A DNA stretch of 64,000 bases from JABJAG01 sp965222215. GTDB taxonomy: Bacteria > Pseudomonadota > Alphaproteobacteria > UBA6615. The stretch is from the NCBI GenBank assembly GCA_965222215.1, contig OZ244931.1, positions 682,001 to 746,000 on the forward strand, in the 5' to 3' direction. Position 1 is the first letter of the stretch, and the number at the start of each line of letters is the position of its first letter. Shown piece after piece: positions 17,838 through 25,733 of this stretch. The notes below the pieces were generated by a model, which saw only the letters and a list, made by a program, of their open reading frames with translations, did no database searches and was not told the origin of the DNA. The position numbers were made by a program, and so were the translations under genes.

Positions 17838-18410
17838 CTAGTGCTTGTACTTGGACGGGCTTTCGGCGCTGATGTCGATCGGCTCACTGGCTGCGGACGT
17901 CTCGACGCTTCCGGTGTCGATGGGCGAGAGATCCCAGTCGGCGTTGCCGAGAACAGTGACGATACCGTGGGAAAACTGTGCCAACTGATCGTTCGTCAGC
18001 GGGATCGTCGTCTCCGTCCGGCCGTCGGTCATATAGAGCATGTGAACGCCGTTGCCGCGGTCCGTGACACGCAGGCGCGTCACCAGATGCGACGGAGCCG
18101 GTGCGATGGGGGCCGCCGGTTCGGCGGCGGCGCTGCCGCTCGGTGTGCCGGCACTACCACCGGACGGGTGGCTTTCCATTGCCAGCGTTTCCGCTGGCGT
18201 GGGTGCGGGTGCGGGACTTTTTGTGTCGGGAACCTGCGGCCGGACGAGGTGTCCGGCCTTTTCAAGGACATTCTCGACGCTGGGCACCAGCCGTTTGACG
18301 AGCCTCCGGGTCAGGCCGAATACCTCGTCATCGCCGGACTCATCGGTCACGATGATCAGGATTCGGTCTTCGACCGGTGAGTAACGAAGCTGGAATTTTT
18401 GTGCGTTCAT
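17838..18410 (-). CDS. Hypothetical two-domain protein with Ala/Pro linker
   Basis: The 190-residue protein starts MNAQKFQLRYSPVEDRILI. A short N-terminal domain (1-60) contains FGLTRRLVKRLVPS. A low-complexity Pro/Ala/Ser linker follows (about 65-115), then a C-terminal domain with LVTRLRVTDRGNGVHMLYM and a hydrophilic tail. There is no signal peptide or membrane span. Similar small proteins occur in alphaproteobacteria without a known role. It is divergent from the SH3 protein gene with about 100 bases between. Confidence 0.65.
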   Translation of the reverse strand: MNAQKFQLRYSPVEDRILIIVTDESGDDEVFGLTRRLVKRLVPSVENVLEKAGHLVRPQVPDTKSPAPAPTPAETLAMESHPSGGSAGTPSGSAAAEPAAPIAPAPSHLVTRLRVTDRGNGVHMLYMTDGRTETTIPLTNDQLAQFSHGIVTVLGNADWDLSPIDTGSVETSAASEPIDISAESPSKYKH

Positions 18411-18509
18411 TATGTGGCCATCGCAAGAGGTGGCATAATCGCAAGACGGGTCTCGCAAGTCGAGGCAGCCGCCGACGGTGGCGGAATCGCGGTTGAGGCG
18501 AATTCACGA

Positions 18510-19064
18510 ATGTTGCCACGCACATTGATAGCGATGATGGCCGTATGCGGAACGCTCTGGAGCGGAAGCACCGCCGCGAAGGACTCGGAGAAGAGCTGGG
18601 AAGGTACCGTGGCTGCCCGGACCCTGAACGTGCGGGCCGGTCCCAGTACCGGACAGGAGATCGTCGCGCGCCTGAAGCGCGGCCAGAAACTGGAGGCCTT
18701 CGATGAGGAGGGCCGTTGGGTGCATGTGCGCGAATTCGATGACACCGGCCGCACGGGCTGGGTCAGCCGTGCGTTCGTGAGGTTGCCGGAGGATTTTCTC
18801 GCGCCCGCGTTCGGCGATATTGAGAATGCGTTCCTCGAATGGGCTTCGACGCGGGGTGATTTATCCGAGATTTCGATAGATGCGGACAATCGCTTGTCGA
18901 TGGTGCTCGATCCCCGGACTTCCAGTTCGCGCGCGCCGTTTGTGGCTCGTGAAGTTGCGTGCGCCTATCGCGCACGCCTTGGGCTTGAGACACCGGTGGT
19001 GGCGACCGTCTGGCCGCCTGACGGGCCGACGCGGGGATGGACTGCGCAGGTGACCTGTCCCTAG
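18510..19064 (+). CDS. Exported bacterial SH3-domain protein
   Basis: The 184-residue product begins with a signal peptide and then a type-3 bacterial SH3 domain (about residues 30-95) marked by ARTLNVRAGPSTGQEIVARLKRGQK and WVHVREFDDTGRTGWVSRAFV. The C-terminal 80 residues resemble nothing I recognise. SH3b domains usually bind peptidoglycan or envelope peptides. I chose the ATG at 18510, which is preceded by GAGG about 11 bases upstream and directly starts the signal peptide. Its end overlaps the convergent livF-like gene by four bases. Confidence 0.82.
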   Translation: MLPRTLIAMMAVCGTLWSGSTAAKDSEKSWEGTVAARTLNVRAGPSTGQEIVARLKRGQKLEAFDEEGRWVHVREFDDTGRTGWVSRAFVRLPEDFLAPAFGDIENAFLEWASTRGDLSEISIDADNRLSMVLDPRTSSSRAPFVAREVACAYRARLGLETPVVATVWPPDGPTRGWTAQVTCP

Positions 19065-19714
19065 TCGGCCGGACCCAGCACGCCGTTCCGCAATCTGAAG
19101 CAACGATCCGCGAGGGGCGTTGCAAATCCGGCGTTCTGTTCGGCGACGACTACGGCGGCCTTGTTGTCGGCGAGTTGCCGCAGCGCGGGGGCAACCGCGC
19201 GCGTCACTACGGGGGCGAGGCCGAGCGAAGGTTCGTCGAGCAGGAATACGCGGGGGGCCGCCATCAGCGCCCGGCCGATCGCCAGCATTTGTTGTTGGCC
19301 CCCCGAGAGTTGCCAGGCGCGGTCTGTCATGCGCTCGGAAAGCTGGGGAAACAGGTCGGCCACATTCTCGATCCGTGCCCGGCGCAAGGAAGCGCGTGCC
19401 GGCCCTGCGACTTCGAGATTTTCCAGCACGGTCATTCCCGGGAAAACCCGGCGGCCTTCCGGCACCCAAGCCAGGCCCTTCCTGACCCGTTTTTCGACGC
19501 CGAGCGACGAGATGTCCGAGCCGTCGAGCCGGATCGCGCCCGATGAATTCGTAAGTCCCATGATCGCGCGCAACAGGCTCGATTTCCCCGCACCGTTCGG
19601 GCCGAGCAATGCCGTTACCTCGCCTGCGGCGGCTTCGAAGCTCACATTCGTCAGCGCCGTCACCGCACCATGGCGAACGCTGAGGTCGTCGATCTGTAGC
19701 AACGCCCGGGTCAT
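19061..19714 (-). CDS. HAAT-family ABC ATPase (LivF-like)
   Basis: The 217-residue ATPase shows Walker A GPNGAGKSS, signature LSGGQQQM, Walker B VFLLDEP and the LivF-type AWVPEGRRVFPGMTVLENL stretch. It is the second ATPase of a hydrophobic-amino-acid-uptake (HAAT) type importer. Its start overlaps the stop of the fused permease-ATPase gene by four bases (ATGA). It is the last gene of the operon that begins behind the TPP riboswitch, so the substrate may be thiamine-related rather than leucine (inference). Confidence 0.92.
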   Translation of the reverse strand: MTRALLQIDDLSVRHGAVTALTNVSFEAAAGEVTALLGPNGAGKSSLLRAIMGLTNSSGAIRLDGSDISSLGVEKRVRKGLAWVPEGRRVFPGMTVLENLEVAGPARASLRRARIENVADLFPQLSERMTDRAWQLSGGQQQMLAIGRALMAAPRVFLLDEPSLGLAPVVTRAVAPALRQLADNKAAVVVAEQNAGFATPLADRCFRLRNGVLGPAD

Positions 19715-21399
19715 TTGATGTCCAGCCCGAAGTAGGCGTCGCGTACCCGGGGGTCGGCCAGGGTACGGTCAGGCGGCCCGTCGGCGATCACGCGCCCCGC
19801 ATCGAGACACACGAGGCGCGAGACCATGGGCTGCAGGAAGCCGACATTGTGATCGATCACGATGATCGTCATGCCAGCCGCCGACAGCGACGTGCAGAGC
19901 GTGGCGATTTCAGCCTGCTCTTGCGGGGTCAGCCCCGCCGCGGGCTCGTCGAGCACAAGCACGCCGGGTTGGATGGAAATTGCCCGGCAGATTTCGACCC
20001 TGCGGCGAATGCCATGCGGCAACTTTCCGGCCTCTGTGTCGGCATGGTCGACCAGACCGCAAAAGACCAATGCGGTTTCTCTATCGGGCCCATCGTCGGC
20101 GCCCATGGTCGATATGGCCGTTTCGACGATCTGCACAATAGTCAGGTCAGCCGGGACTTGCGGAGTCTGAAACGTCCGCGCAATGCCGGACCGGGCGATG
20201 TCATGGGCGGCGGCTCCCGTCAGGTCCCGGCCAGACAGATAAATCGATCCGGCGTCGACATCGATCGTGCCGGTCAGAGCGTTGGCCAGGGTGGTCTTGC
20301 CCGCTCCGTTGGGGCCGATGATACCGAGAATTTCTCCGGGCCCGACATGGAGGGAAACATCGTCGAGCGCCTGGACACCACCGTATCGCTTCGACAGGTT
20401 TTCGACGGTCAGATCGACCGCCGGGCCCGCGAAGGTGTCGGCATCGATGTCCGTGAAGTGTCGGACACTCGTTCCGTTTCTGTGGTCTCTCCGAAGGAGT
20501 GCCGCAATGCCGTTGGGGGCGAACACGACCATCGCAAGCAGCAGCGCGCCCATCGCCACCAGATAGTAGCGGTCGAACGCGCGCAGCCACTCCGGCAGGT
20601 GGGTGAGCAACAATGCGCCAATCAATGCACCGGCAATGGTGTAGCGGCCGCCGACGACGGCCATGGTCAGGCAGGTGATCATGACGCCGAAGCCGAGTAC
20701 CTCGGGTGAGACGACACGGTTGGTGTGGACGAACAGCGCGCCGGCGGCCCCCCCGAAAGCGGCGCTGAGCAGGAACGCACGGAACCGCATGATCTGCGGG
20801 TCCATGCCGTAGGCAGGTGCGGCAAGGGGCGTTTCCCGGGCAATTGTAAAGGCGGCCGTGCGAACGGGGTTCATCTGCCGGCGGGCCACCAGGATCGCGA
20901 GCGCCGCAATTGCCCAGACCACCGCAAGAAGCGGGAGCCCGCGCGCGGCTGTCCAACCTAAAATCTCGACGGACGGCACGGCCGGTAGTCCGTTCGCACC
21001 ACCTGTGACGCCTTCCCAATTGATGGCGACAATCAGAACGAGCTGGCTGAGCGCCAGGGTTGCGAGTGCGAAATAGTGCGTCTGTAGCCGCAGCACAGGT
21101 ATTGCGACAGTTGCGGCAAGAAGCGTCGGCAGGGCGATCGAGAGCGGGAAAGTCAGGAAAAAGCCCGGGTTCCATGAGGTCGCGAGGATGCCTGTGGTGT
21201 AAGCGCCCACGCCGAAGAACGCACCCTGAGCGAGGCTGAGCGCGCCCGCATGCCCGAAGATGAACTGATACCCCAGCACCAGGATAAGGTAGACACCTGC
21301 CAGGGTCAGCAGCCGCTGGTCGTAGGACGAAGCGAAGAAGAGTGCGTAGAGACCGAGCGCACCGGCGACGACGGCTGGGAGCAGGTTGGTGCGGCTCAT
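19711..21399 (-). CDS. Fused HAAT-family permease-ATPase (LivM-LivG fusion)
   Basis: In this 562-residue protein, residues 1-300 form a LivM-like permease with about eight to ten helices and a GHAGALSLAQGAFFGVGAY motif. Residues 325-562 form a LivG-like ATPase with Walker A GPNGAGKTT at 362-370 and Walker B VLVLDEPAAGL. The ABC signature is degenerate (KLPHGIRRRVE in place of LSxGQxR). Fusions of LivM and LivG are known but not the commonest form. It overlaps its neighbours by four bases on both sides, in the order LivH, LivMG, LivF. Confidence 0.92.
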   Translation of the reverse strand: MSRTNLLPAVVAGALGLYALFFASSYDQRLLTLAGVYLILVLGYQFIFGHAGALSLAQGAFFGVGAYTTGILATSWNPGFFLTFPLSIALPTLLAATVAIPVLRLQTHYFALATLALSQLVLIVAINWEGVTGGANGLPAVPSVEILGWTAARGLPLLAVVWAIAALAILVARRQMNPVRTAAFTIARETPLAAPAYGMDPQIMRFRAFLLSAAFGGAAGALFVHTNRVVSPEVLGFGVMITCLTMAVVGGRYTIAGALIGALLLTHLPEWLRAFDRYYLVAMGALLLAMVVFAPNGIAALLRRDHRNGTSVRHFTDIDADTFAGPAVDLTVENLSKRYGGVQALDDVSLHVGPGEILGIIGPNGAGKTTLANALTGTIDVDAGSIYLSGRDLTGAAAHDIARSGIARTFQTPQVPADLTIVQIVETAISTMGADDGPDRETALVFCGLVDHADTEAGKLPHGIRRRVEICRAISIQPGVLVLDEPAAGLTPQEQAEIATLCTSLSAAGMTIIVIDHNVGFLQPMVSRLVCLDAGRVIADGPPDRTLADPRVRDAYFGLDIK

Positions 21400-22280
21400 G
21401 CCCGGACCTGTTGTGGTTCGCCGAACAGGCCCTGTGGGCGCATGAATAGAATCAACAGAACCGCGATGTAGAGCGCGCCTTCGGCAAGGGGCTGCGAGGC
21501 GAGCGTGGCGACGCCGACTTCGAAAAACGCGATCAGCAATGCGCCGGCCGCGGCGCCGCGGAGGCTGCCCCAGCCGCCGATGACGACAGCGATGTATGCC
21601 TTCAGGATCAAGATGCCGCCGTCTGCCGGCGTGACAAAGAACTGGTGCGCGAGCAGCAGGCCGGCCGCACCGGCGAATGCGGTGCCGGCCATAAATCCCA
21701 GAAGCGTGATCCAGGTCAGCCTGATGCCGAGCGCCCGCGCCATTTCCGGGTCCTGCGCGCAGGCCCGGAACTGGCGGCCAAGCTGGGTCCGTTGAAGAAT
21801 CAGTGCAAGCCCGCCCAGCAGGATGATTGCGGTTGTGACAATGGCAACGGATTGCCGGCTTAGTGTTGCGTCCAGAACTTCGAATGCGCCTGTCCCGATC
21901 AGCGGCGGCGCTGTACGCGGAGCAGCGCCGAACGTGGCGTTGAGCCCGTTGGCGATAATAATCCCGACCGCGATCGTCGAGACGAACACCGATACCGGCG
22001 GCCGGTTGCGGATCGGGAGGTAGGCCAGCGCGCCGATTGCCAGACCCAGAACGGCGGACAAAAGGATCACGCCCGGCAGCAGGAACAGGCCGGGAACCAC
22101 CATGTCTTCCGGCAGGAACATGGCCAGGGCGACGGCAGAAAACCCGCCTGCAACGACGCTTTCGCCATGGGCAAAGTTGACCGCCGTCGTTGCGTTGAGA
22201 ACCAGGACGAAACCGACGGCCACCAGCGCGTAAGCGGCACCCAGAGAGAGCGCGTTCAGGAACAGCTGGGTGAGAAGCAT
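21396..22280 (-). CDS. HAAT-family ABC permease (LivH-like)
   Basis: The 294-residue inner-membrane protein has about eight helices and typical LivH features: the N-terminal LNALSLGAAYALVAVGFVLVLNATTAVNFAHGE, the central cytosolic loop QDPEMARALGIRLTW, and GGWGSLRGAAAGALLIAFFEV. It pairs with the LivM half of the fused protein downstream, overlapping its start by four bases. It lies 27 bases after the binding-protein gene. Confidence 0.93.
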   Translation of the reverse strand: MLLTQLFLNALSLGAAYALVAVGFVLVLNATTAVNFAHGESVVAGGFSAVALAMFLPEDMVVPGLFLLPGVILLSAVLGLAIGALAYLPIRNRPPVSVFVSTIAVGIIIANGLNATFGAAPRTAPPLIGTGAFEVLDATLSRQSVAIVTTAIILLGGLALILQRTQLGRQFRACAQDPEMARALGIRLTWITLLGFMAGTAFAGAAGLLLAHQFFVTPADGGILILKAYIAVVIGGWGSLRGAAAGALLIAFFEVGVATLASQPLAEGALYIAVLLILFMRPQGLFGEPQQVRA

Positions 22281-22307
22281 GAGCCGGAGAGCGTCAAGCG
22301 TGCAGCG

Positions 22308-23435
22308 TTAGAGGACGCCGGTCAGGTTATCGTACCGTTTGACGATGTCCGGCACCCGGTCTTCGCCGTCATAGCAGATGATCACCGCCGAATGGGCCAT
22401 GTTTCCATGACCGTCTGATTTATAGTTCATGGCGAGGCCCTGATGCTGCGCGGTTTGTAGGTGTGTGCGAACGTCCGCGGGCGTTCGGGCGCCGGCCTCG
22501 ATCGCGGCAAGCAGCATCTTTACACCGTCGAATTGTCCGAGGGCGAAGGCATCCGGTTCCCTGTTGAACGATCGGCGGTATGCGTCGACGAACGCGCGGA
22601 CGTCATCGGATGTCTCGGACACCGGCGACGAGCCGGTCTCGGCGCATACCCCGCGAAGTTCGCCCGGCTCCAGAAGCGCGGCTGTTTCGGGCTGGTGCAT
22701 TGCCGACCCCGCGACGACCGGAGCGTCGAGGCCCAGCGCGCGGGCATGGCGAACGGCCAGCGCCGTCGGGCCCGAGTGCAGATGCAGCAGCAGAACGTCC
22801 GCACCGGACTCGCGAACTTTGGTGAGGACCGGCAACATGTCCTTCACCGACACGTCGAGGCCTTCCTGGAAGACCGGTGGCGCGCCGAGTTTTTTGAGGT
22901 TTGTTTCCAGTTCAGCGCGACCGCTCTGCCCATAGGCGGTCGTTTGGTAGACAATGGCCGGGCGTTTCGCGCCGAGTTCCTCGATTGCATAACGCGCCTG
23001 GGCCTCCTTGACGACGACGTCTCCGGGAAAGAACCGGAACACGTTCGGGCTGCCGAGGTCGGTGATCCTGGCCGTGCCTGAAACGGTCGCGAGCGGGATG
23101 CCGAATTCGTCAGCCAACGGGATCAGTGCGAGCATCTGGGTGCCGAGCATCGGTGCGACGACCGCCATGACGCCATCCACGTCGGCTGCGCGTTCGAACG
23201 CGTTGACCGCCACCTCCGGCGAAGTGGCTGTGTCCTCCACGCTGAAGGCGACATTCGAGCCGATCAGTGCCAATTCGGCACCGTTCTTCTGGCTTGTACC
23301 TTCAAGCGACAGGAACCCGGTGATCGGCACCAGCACGGGTATCCGAAGGGTGTCCTGCGCATGTGCAAACTGCGCCGCGCCCAACAAAAGGGCGGTGGCG
23401 AGAAAGTTCGTGACGGTATTTCGCAACGCGCGCAT
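22308..23435 (-). CDS. HAAT-type periplasmic binding protein behind a TPP riboswitch
   Basis: The protein (375 residues) has a signal peptide (cleavage near AHA-QD) and the type-1 periplasmic fold of LivJ/LivK-like proteins: IPVLVPITGFLSLEG, NGAELAL, VAPMLGTQMLALIPLADEFGIPLATVSGTA. The ATG at 23435 is preceded by GGAGA. That ribosome site lies inside a GGGTC/GACCC hairpin downstream of the riboswitch aptamer, so translation is probably switched off by thiamine pyrophosphate. This points to thiamine, a pyrimidine or thiazole precursor, or a degradation product as ligand; direct evidence for the ligand is absent. Confidence 0.9.
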   Translation of the reverse strand: MRALRNTVTNFLATALLLGAAQFAHAQDTLRIPVLVPITGFLSLEGTSQKNGAELALIGSNVAFSVEDTATSPEVAVNAFERAADVDGVMAVVAPMLGTQMLALIPLADEFGIPLATVSGTARITDLGSPNVFRFFPGDVVVKEAQARYAIEELGAKRPAIVYQTTAYGQSGRAELETNLKKLGAPPVFQEGLDVSVKDMLPVLTKVRESGADVLLLHLHSGPTALAVRHARALGLDAPVVAGSAMHQPETAALLEPGELRGVCAETGSSPVSETSDDVRAFVDAYRRSFNREPDAFALGQFDGVKMLLAAIEAGARTPADVRTHLQTAQHQGLAMNYKSDGHGNMAHSAVIICYDGEDRVPDIVKRYDNLTGVL

Positions 23436-23437
23436 GC

Positions 23438-23459
23438 GGGTCTCCGTTCGATGACCCGG
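23438..23459 (-). promoter_or_regulatory. Putative riboswitch expression platform (RBS-masking hairpin)
   Basis: Minus strand: CCGGGTCATCGAACGGAGACCCG. GGGTC pairs with GACCC and places GGAGA, the ribosome site of the binding-protein gene, in the loop and stem. CCGGGTCAT also occurs inside the aptamer, which may allow alternative pairing. The translational mode is inferred: I see no U-tract terminator between aptamer and start codon. Confidence 0.6.
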
Positions 23460-23497
23460 GGGAGGCGGTGGAAGCGTCTTCGAGAAGACCGCCGCAA

Positions 23498-23585
23498 CAA
23501 CTCCCTCCGCCGGCATGACCCGGATCAGGTTTTTGGGTGTTTTCTCAGCCCGTCAGCCTAAGCGCAGCCGGGCACCCCAGAGTTG
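23498..23585 (-). promoter_or_regulatory. TPP riboswitch (THI element)
   Basis: On the minus strand the aptamer begins CAACTCTGGGGTGCCC and closes with GGAGGGAGTTG: P1 is CAACTC (23585-23580) with GAGTTG (23503-23498). The conserved GGCTGAGA..ACCC segment lies at 23550-23535, and CTGATCCGGGTCATGCCGGCGGAGGGA follows to about 23502. These are the two invariant TPP-binding parts, T-loop and pyrophosphate side, in the right order. It lies about 60 bases upstream of the HAAT binding-protein start and is oriented towards it. It is the only riboswitch I found in the window. Confidence 0.95.
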
Positions 23586-23633
23586 CGGATAACCCAACGA
23601 TGGGCGCTCGACGGGCGGCAAGTCAAGGTGGGT

Positions 23634-23945
23634 TCAATTTCCCCTGTTTTCCTTGAGGTAGCGCGTGCCGTCGAAAGCGGAAAAGTGGCGGCCCAGGTCC
23701 GGGTGCGCGATCTGGCCGGGTTCGGGGTCAGGTTCCAGGTTGCGCTCGGCGACATACGTGGTGTGCAGAGCGTCGTGGACCATCACATGGTACCAGGGCG
23801 CGTCGCGGGGCGGTTGCGAGAGCGCGACCTGGCGGTACCAGTCCTCCGTTCCGCTGTAGACCGGGTCGACGTCGAACACGACCCCGCGGTAGTCGAACAT
23901 CCGGTGACGGACCACCTGACCGATATAGAATTTCGCTTCCGACAT
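23634..23945 (-). CDS. hspQ: Heat shock protein HspQ / hemimethylated-DNA-binding family
   Basis: The 103-residue protein reads KFYIGQVVRHRMFDYRGVVFDVDP, then DAPWYHVMVHDALHTTYVAERNL, both diagnostic of HspQ (YccV family). HspQ is a small heat-shock factor linked to proteolysis of mutant DnaA and to Lon activation in enterobacteria. The start at 23945 lies three bases after the stop of the thioesterase gene, so the two form an operon. The length matches the family. Confidence 0.93.
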   Translation of the reverse strand: MSEAKFYIGQVVRHRMFDYRGVVFDVDPVYSGTEDWYRQVALSQPPRDAPWYHVMVHDALHTTYVAERNLEPDPEPGQIAHPDLGRHFSAFDGTRYLKENRGN

Positions 23946-23948
23946 ATC

Positions 23949-24377
23949 CTATCGAGACGCCGGGCGGCGCTGGGCATCGCGGTCGACATAGGCGTAGACC
24001 GCATCGGCGGTGGCAACGAGGTTGTCCTCATTGTCGTGGACTTCGGCCGAGGCGAAATAGATGCGCCGCCCCGCCCGCACGGTCTTCGCTGTGCATGTGA
24101 TGGTCTTGCCCTTGGCACGGCCAACGAAGTTCACGGTCAGCGACACAGTGACGTTCCCCCGGCGTTTCTCGGGATCCGGCTCGAAGACACCGCAAAATCC
24201 TGTTGCGGCATCGATAAGTGTCGCGGTTACCCCGCCATGCAGGCCGCCCTGGCGGTTCTTGTGCCGGTCGTCGAGATCCACGGCGATTTGCGCGAAGCCC
24301 TCTCGCCAGTCAATGAGACGGAACCCGAGTTCTCCGTTGAGGCCCTCGGTGAGTTCACGGGGTTCGAAGTCGGACAT
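23949..24377 (-). CDS. PaaI-type hotdog-fold thioesterase
   Basis: The 142-residue protein shows the hotdog core: QGGLHGGVTATLIDAATGFC (helix with the catalytic HGG region), VSLTVNFVGRAKGKTITCTAKTVRAGRRIYFASAEV and DNLVATADAVYAYVD. This matches the acyl-CoA thioesterase group of PaaI and related proteins, which hydrolyse acyl- or aryl-CoA. The substrate is not known. It is the first gene of a pair with hspQ. Confidence 0.88.
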   Translation of the reverse strand: MSDFEPRELTEGLNGELGFRLIDWREGFAQIAVDLDDRHKNRQGGLHGGVTATLIDAATGFCGVFEPDPEKRRGNVTVSLTVNFVGRAKGKTITCTAKTVRAGRRIYFASAEVHDNEDNLVATADAVYAYVDRDAQRRPASR

Positions 24378-24550
24378 AAAGCGCGCTTCCCGGTTGATGA
24401 TGTCATATTGCAGATATGCCGGAGGCCGGTCATGAGAGCAATCCGTGCGTGTTTCGGGCTGATTTTCCGGGGACCGGGGCTTGCGGCCCCGTGCGCGCTG
24501 ATGTTCATACTGCGTCGTGATTTCCGCTGCTCTTGAAAGGAACGGGGGGT

Positions 24551-25720
24551 ATGGAAGGACGGCAGGGACGATTTGTCAGGGATGCGATTGAGGGCCTTGA
24601 GGGGTCCCGCATCCGCCAGGTCGCGGAGCAGAATATTGGCCGGGACGATGTCATCGCCTTGTGGTTCGGCGAGCCCGACCTGCCGACACCGGACTACATC
24701 AAACGCGCGGCGGAAGCGGCGCTGTCCGACGACCATGTGTTCTATGCCCAGAACAGGGGCATCCCGCCGCTGCGGGAGACCATCGCCGATTACTCGACCC
24801 GGCTGATCGGCCGGGACATCGGGGTCGACCGGATTACCGTGTCGGCATCGGGCATGGCGGGAATCATGCTTGTCTCGCAGGCCCTGGTCGACAATAGCGA
24901 CAACGTCCTGATTGTCGGGCCTCTCTGGCCGAACTGCGCCGGGACCGTCGAAGTGATGGGCGGCGAGGCGCGGCACGTTTCCCTGCGGCCTGACGAGACC
25001 GGCCGCTGGCATCTCGACATGAACGATATCGCCGATGCCTGCGACGCGCGTACCCGCGCCATCTATGTCAATTCGCCGGGCAATCCCACGGGCTGGGTGA
25101 TGGAAACCGCGCAGCAGCGCGAGCTGCTGGAGTTTGCTCGAGAACGCGGTCTCTATGTGATTTCCGACGAGGTCTATGTTCGACTGATCTACGACCGGCC
25201 GCGCGCGCCATCATTCCTGGATGTTGTCGAGGACGACGATCGCGTCGTGGTGGTGAACAGCTTCTCCAAATCCTGGTCGATGACGGGCTGGCGGCTCGGC
25301 TGGTTGACCCATCCGCCTGAACTGGGACCGATTTTCTCGAAGTTGAACGAGTTCAATGTTGCCTCGCCGACGACCTTCGTTCAGCACGCCGGTGTCGTTG
25401 CGATGCGTGACGGGGAGGCGTTCGTGGCCGAAATGGTGGAGCGTTACCGCCGCAACCGGGATCTCGTGTTCCAGCGTCTGGCCGCGATGCCGAAGGTCAC
25501 GCTGGCGCGGCCCGAAGGCGCGTTTTATGCGTTTTTTACTGTCGACGGGATGAGCGACAGCGTGGCTTACGCCAAACAACTCATCGCCGAGTCGGGTGTG
25601 GGCATGGCACCGGGCCGCGCGTTCGGCGAGTCGGGCGAGGGTTGGCTACGCTTGTGCTTTGCGTCGGATGCCGCGACGCTTTCGGCCGCGCTCGACAGGC
25701 TCGAACCGGTATTTTCCTAG
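24551..25720 (+). CDS. Class I/II PLP-dependent aminotransferase
   Basis: The 389-residue protein has the fold-type I markers: NSPGNPTGWV, the ISDEVYVRLIYD stretch, the PLP lysine in NSFSKSWSMTGWRLGW (K240) and a C-terminal RLCFAS arginine. It resembles aspartate/aromatic aminotransferases. I chose the ATG at 24551 because AAGGAA and a G-rich run lie upstream; a TTG at 24533 would only add six residues. It lies 13 bases before the epimerase gene, so the two are probably co-transcribed. The amino donor is not known. Confidence 0.92.
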   Translation: MEGRQGRFVRDAIEGLEGSRIRQVAEQNIGRDDVIALWFGEPDLPTPDYIKRAAEAALSDDHVFYAQNRGIPPLRETIADYSTRLIGRDIGVDRITVSASGMAGIMLVSQALVDNSDNVLIVGPLWPNCAGTVEVMGGEARHVSLRPDETGRWHLDMNDIADACDARTRAIYVNSPGNPTGWVMETAQQRELLEFARERGLYVISDEVYVRLIYDRPRAPSFLDVVEDDDRVVVVNSFSKSWSMTGWRLGWLTHPPELGPIFSKLNEFNVASPTTFVQHAGVVAMRDGEAFVAEMVERYRRNRDLVFQRLAAMPKVTLARPEGAFYAFFTVDGMSDSVAYAKQLIAESGVGMAPGRAFGESGEGWLRLCFASDAATLSAALDRLEPVFS

Positions 25721-25733
25721 GAGGGGAACATTC

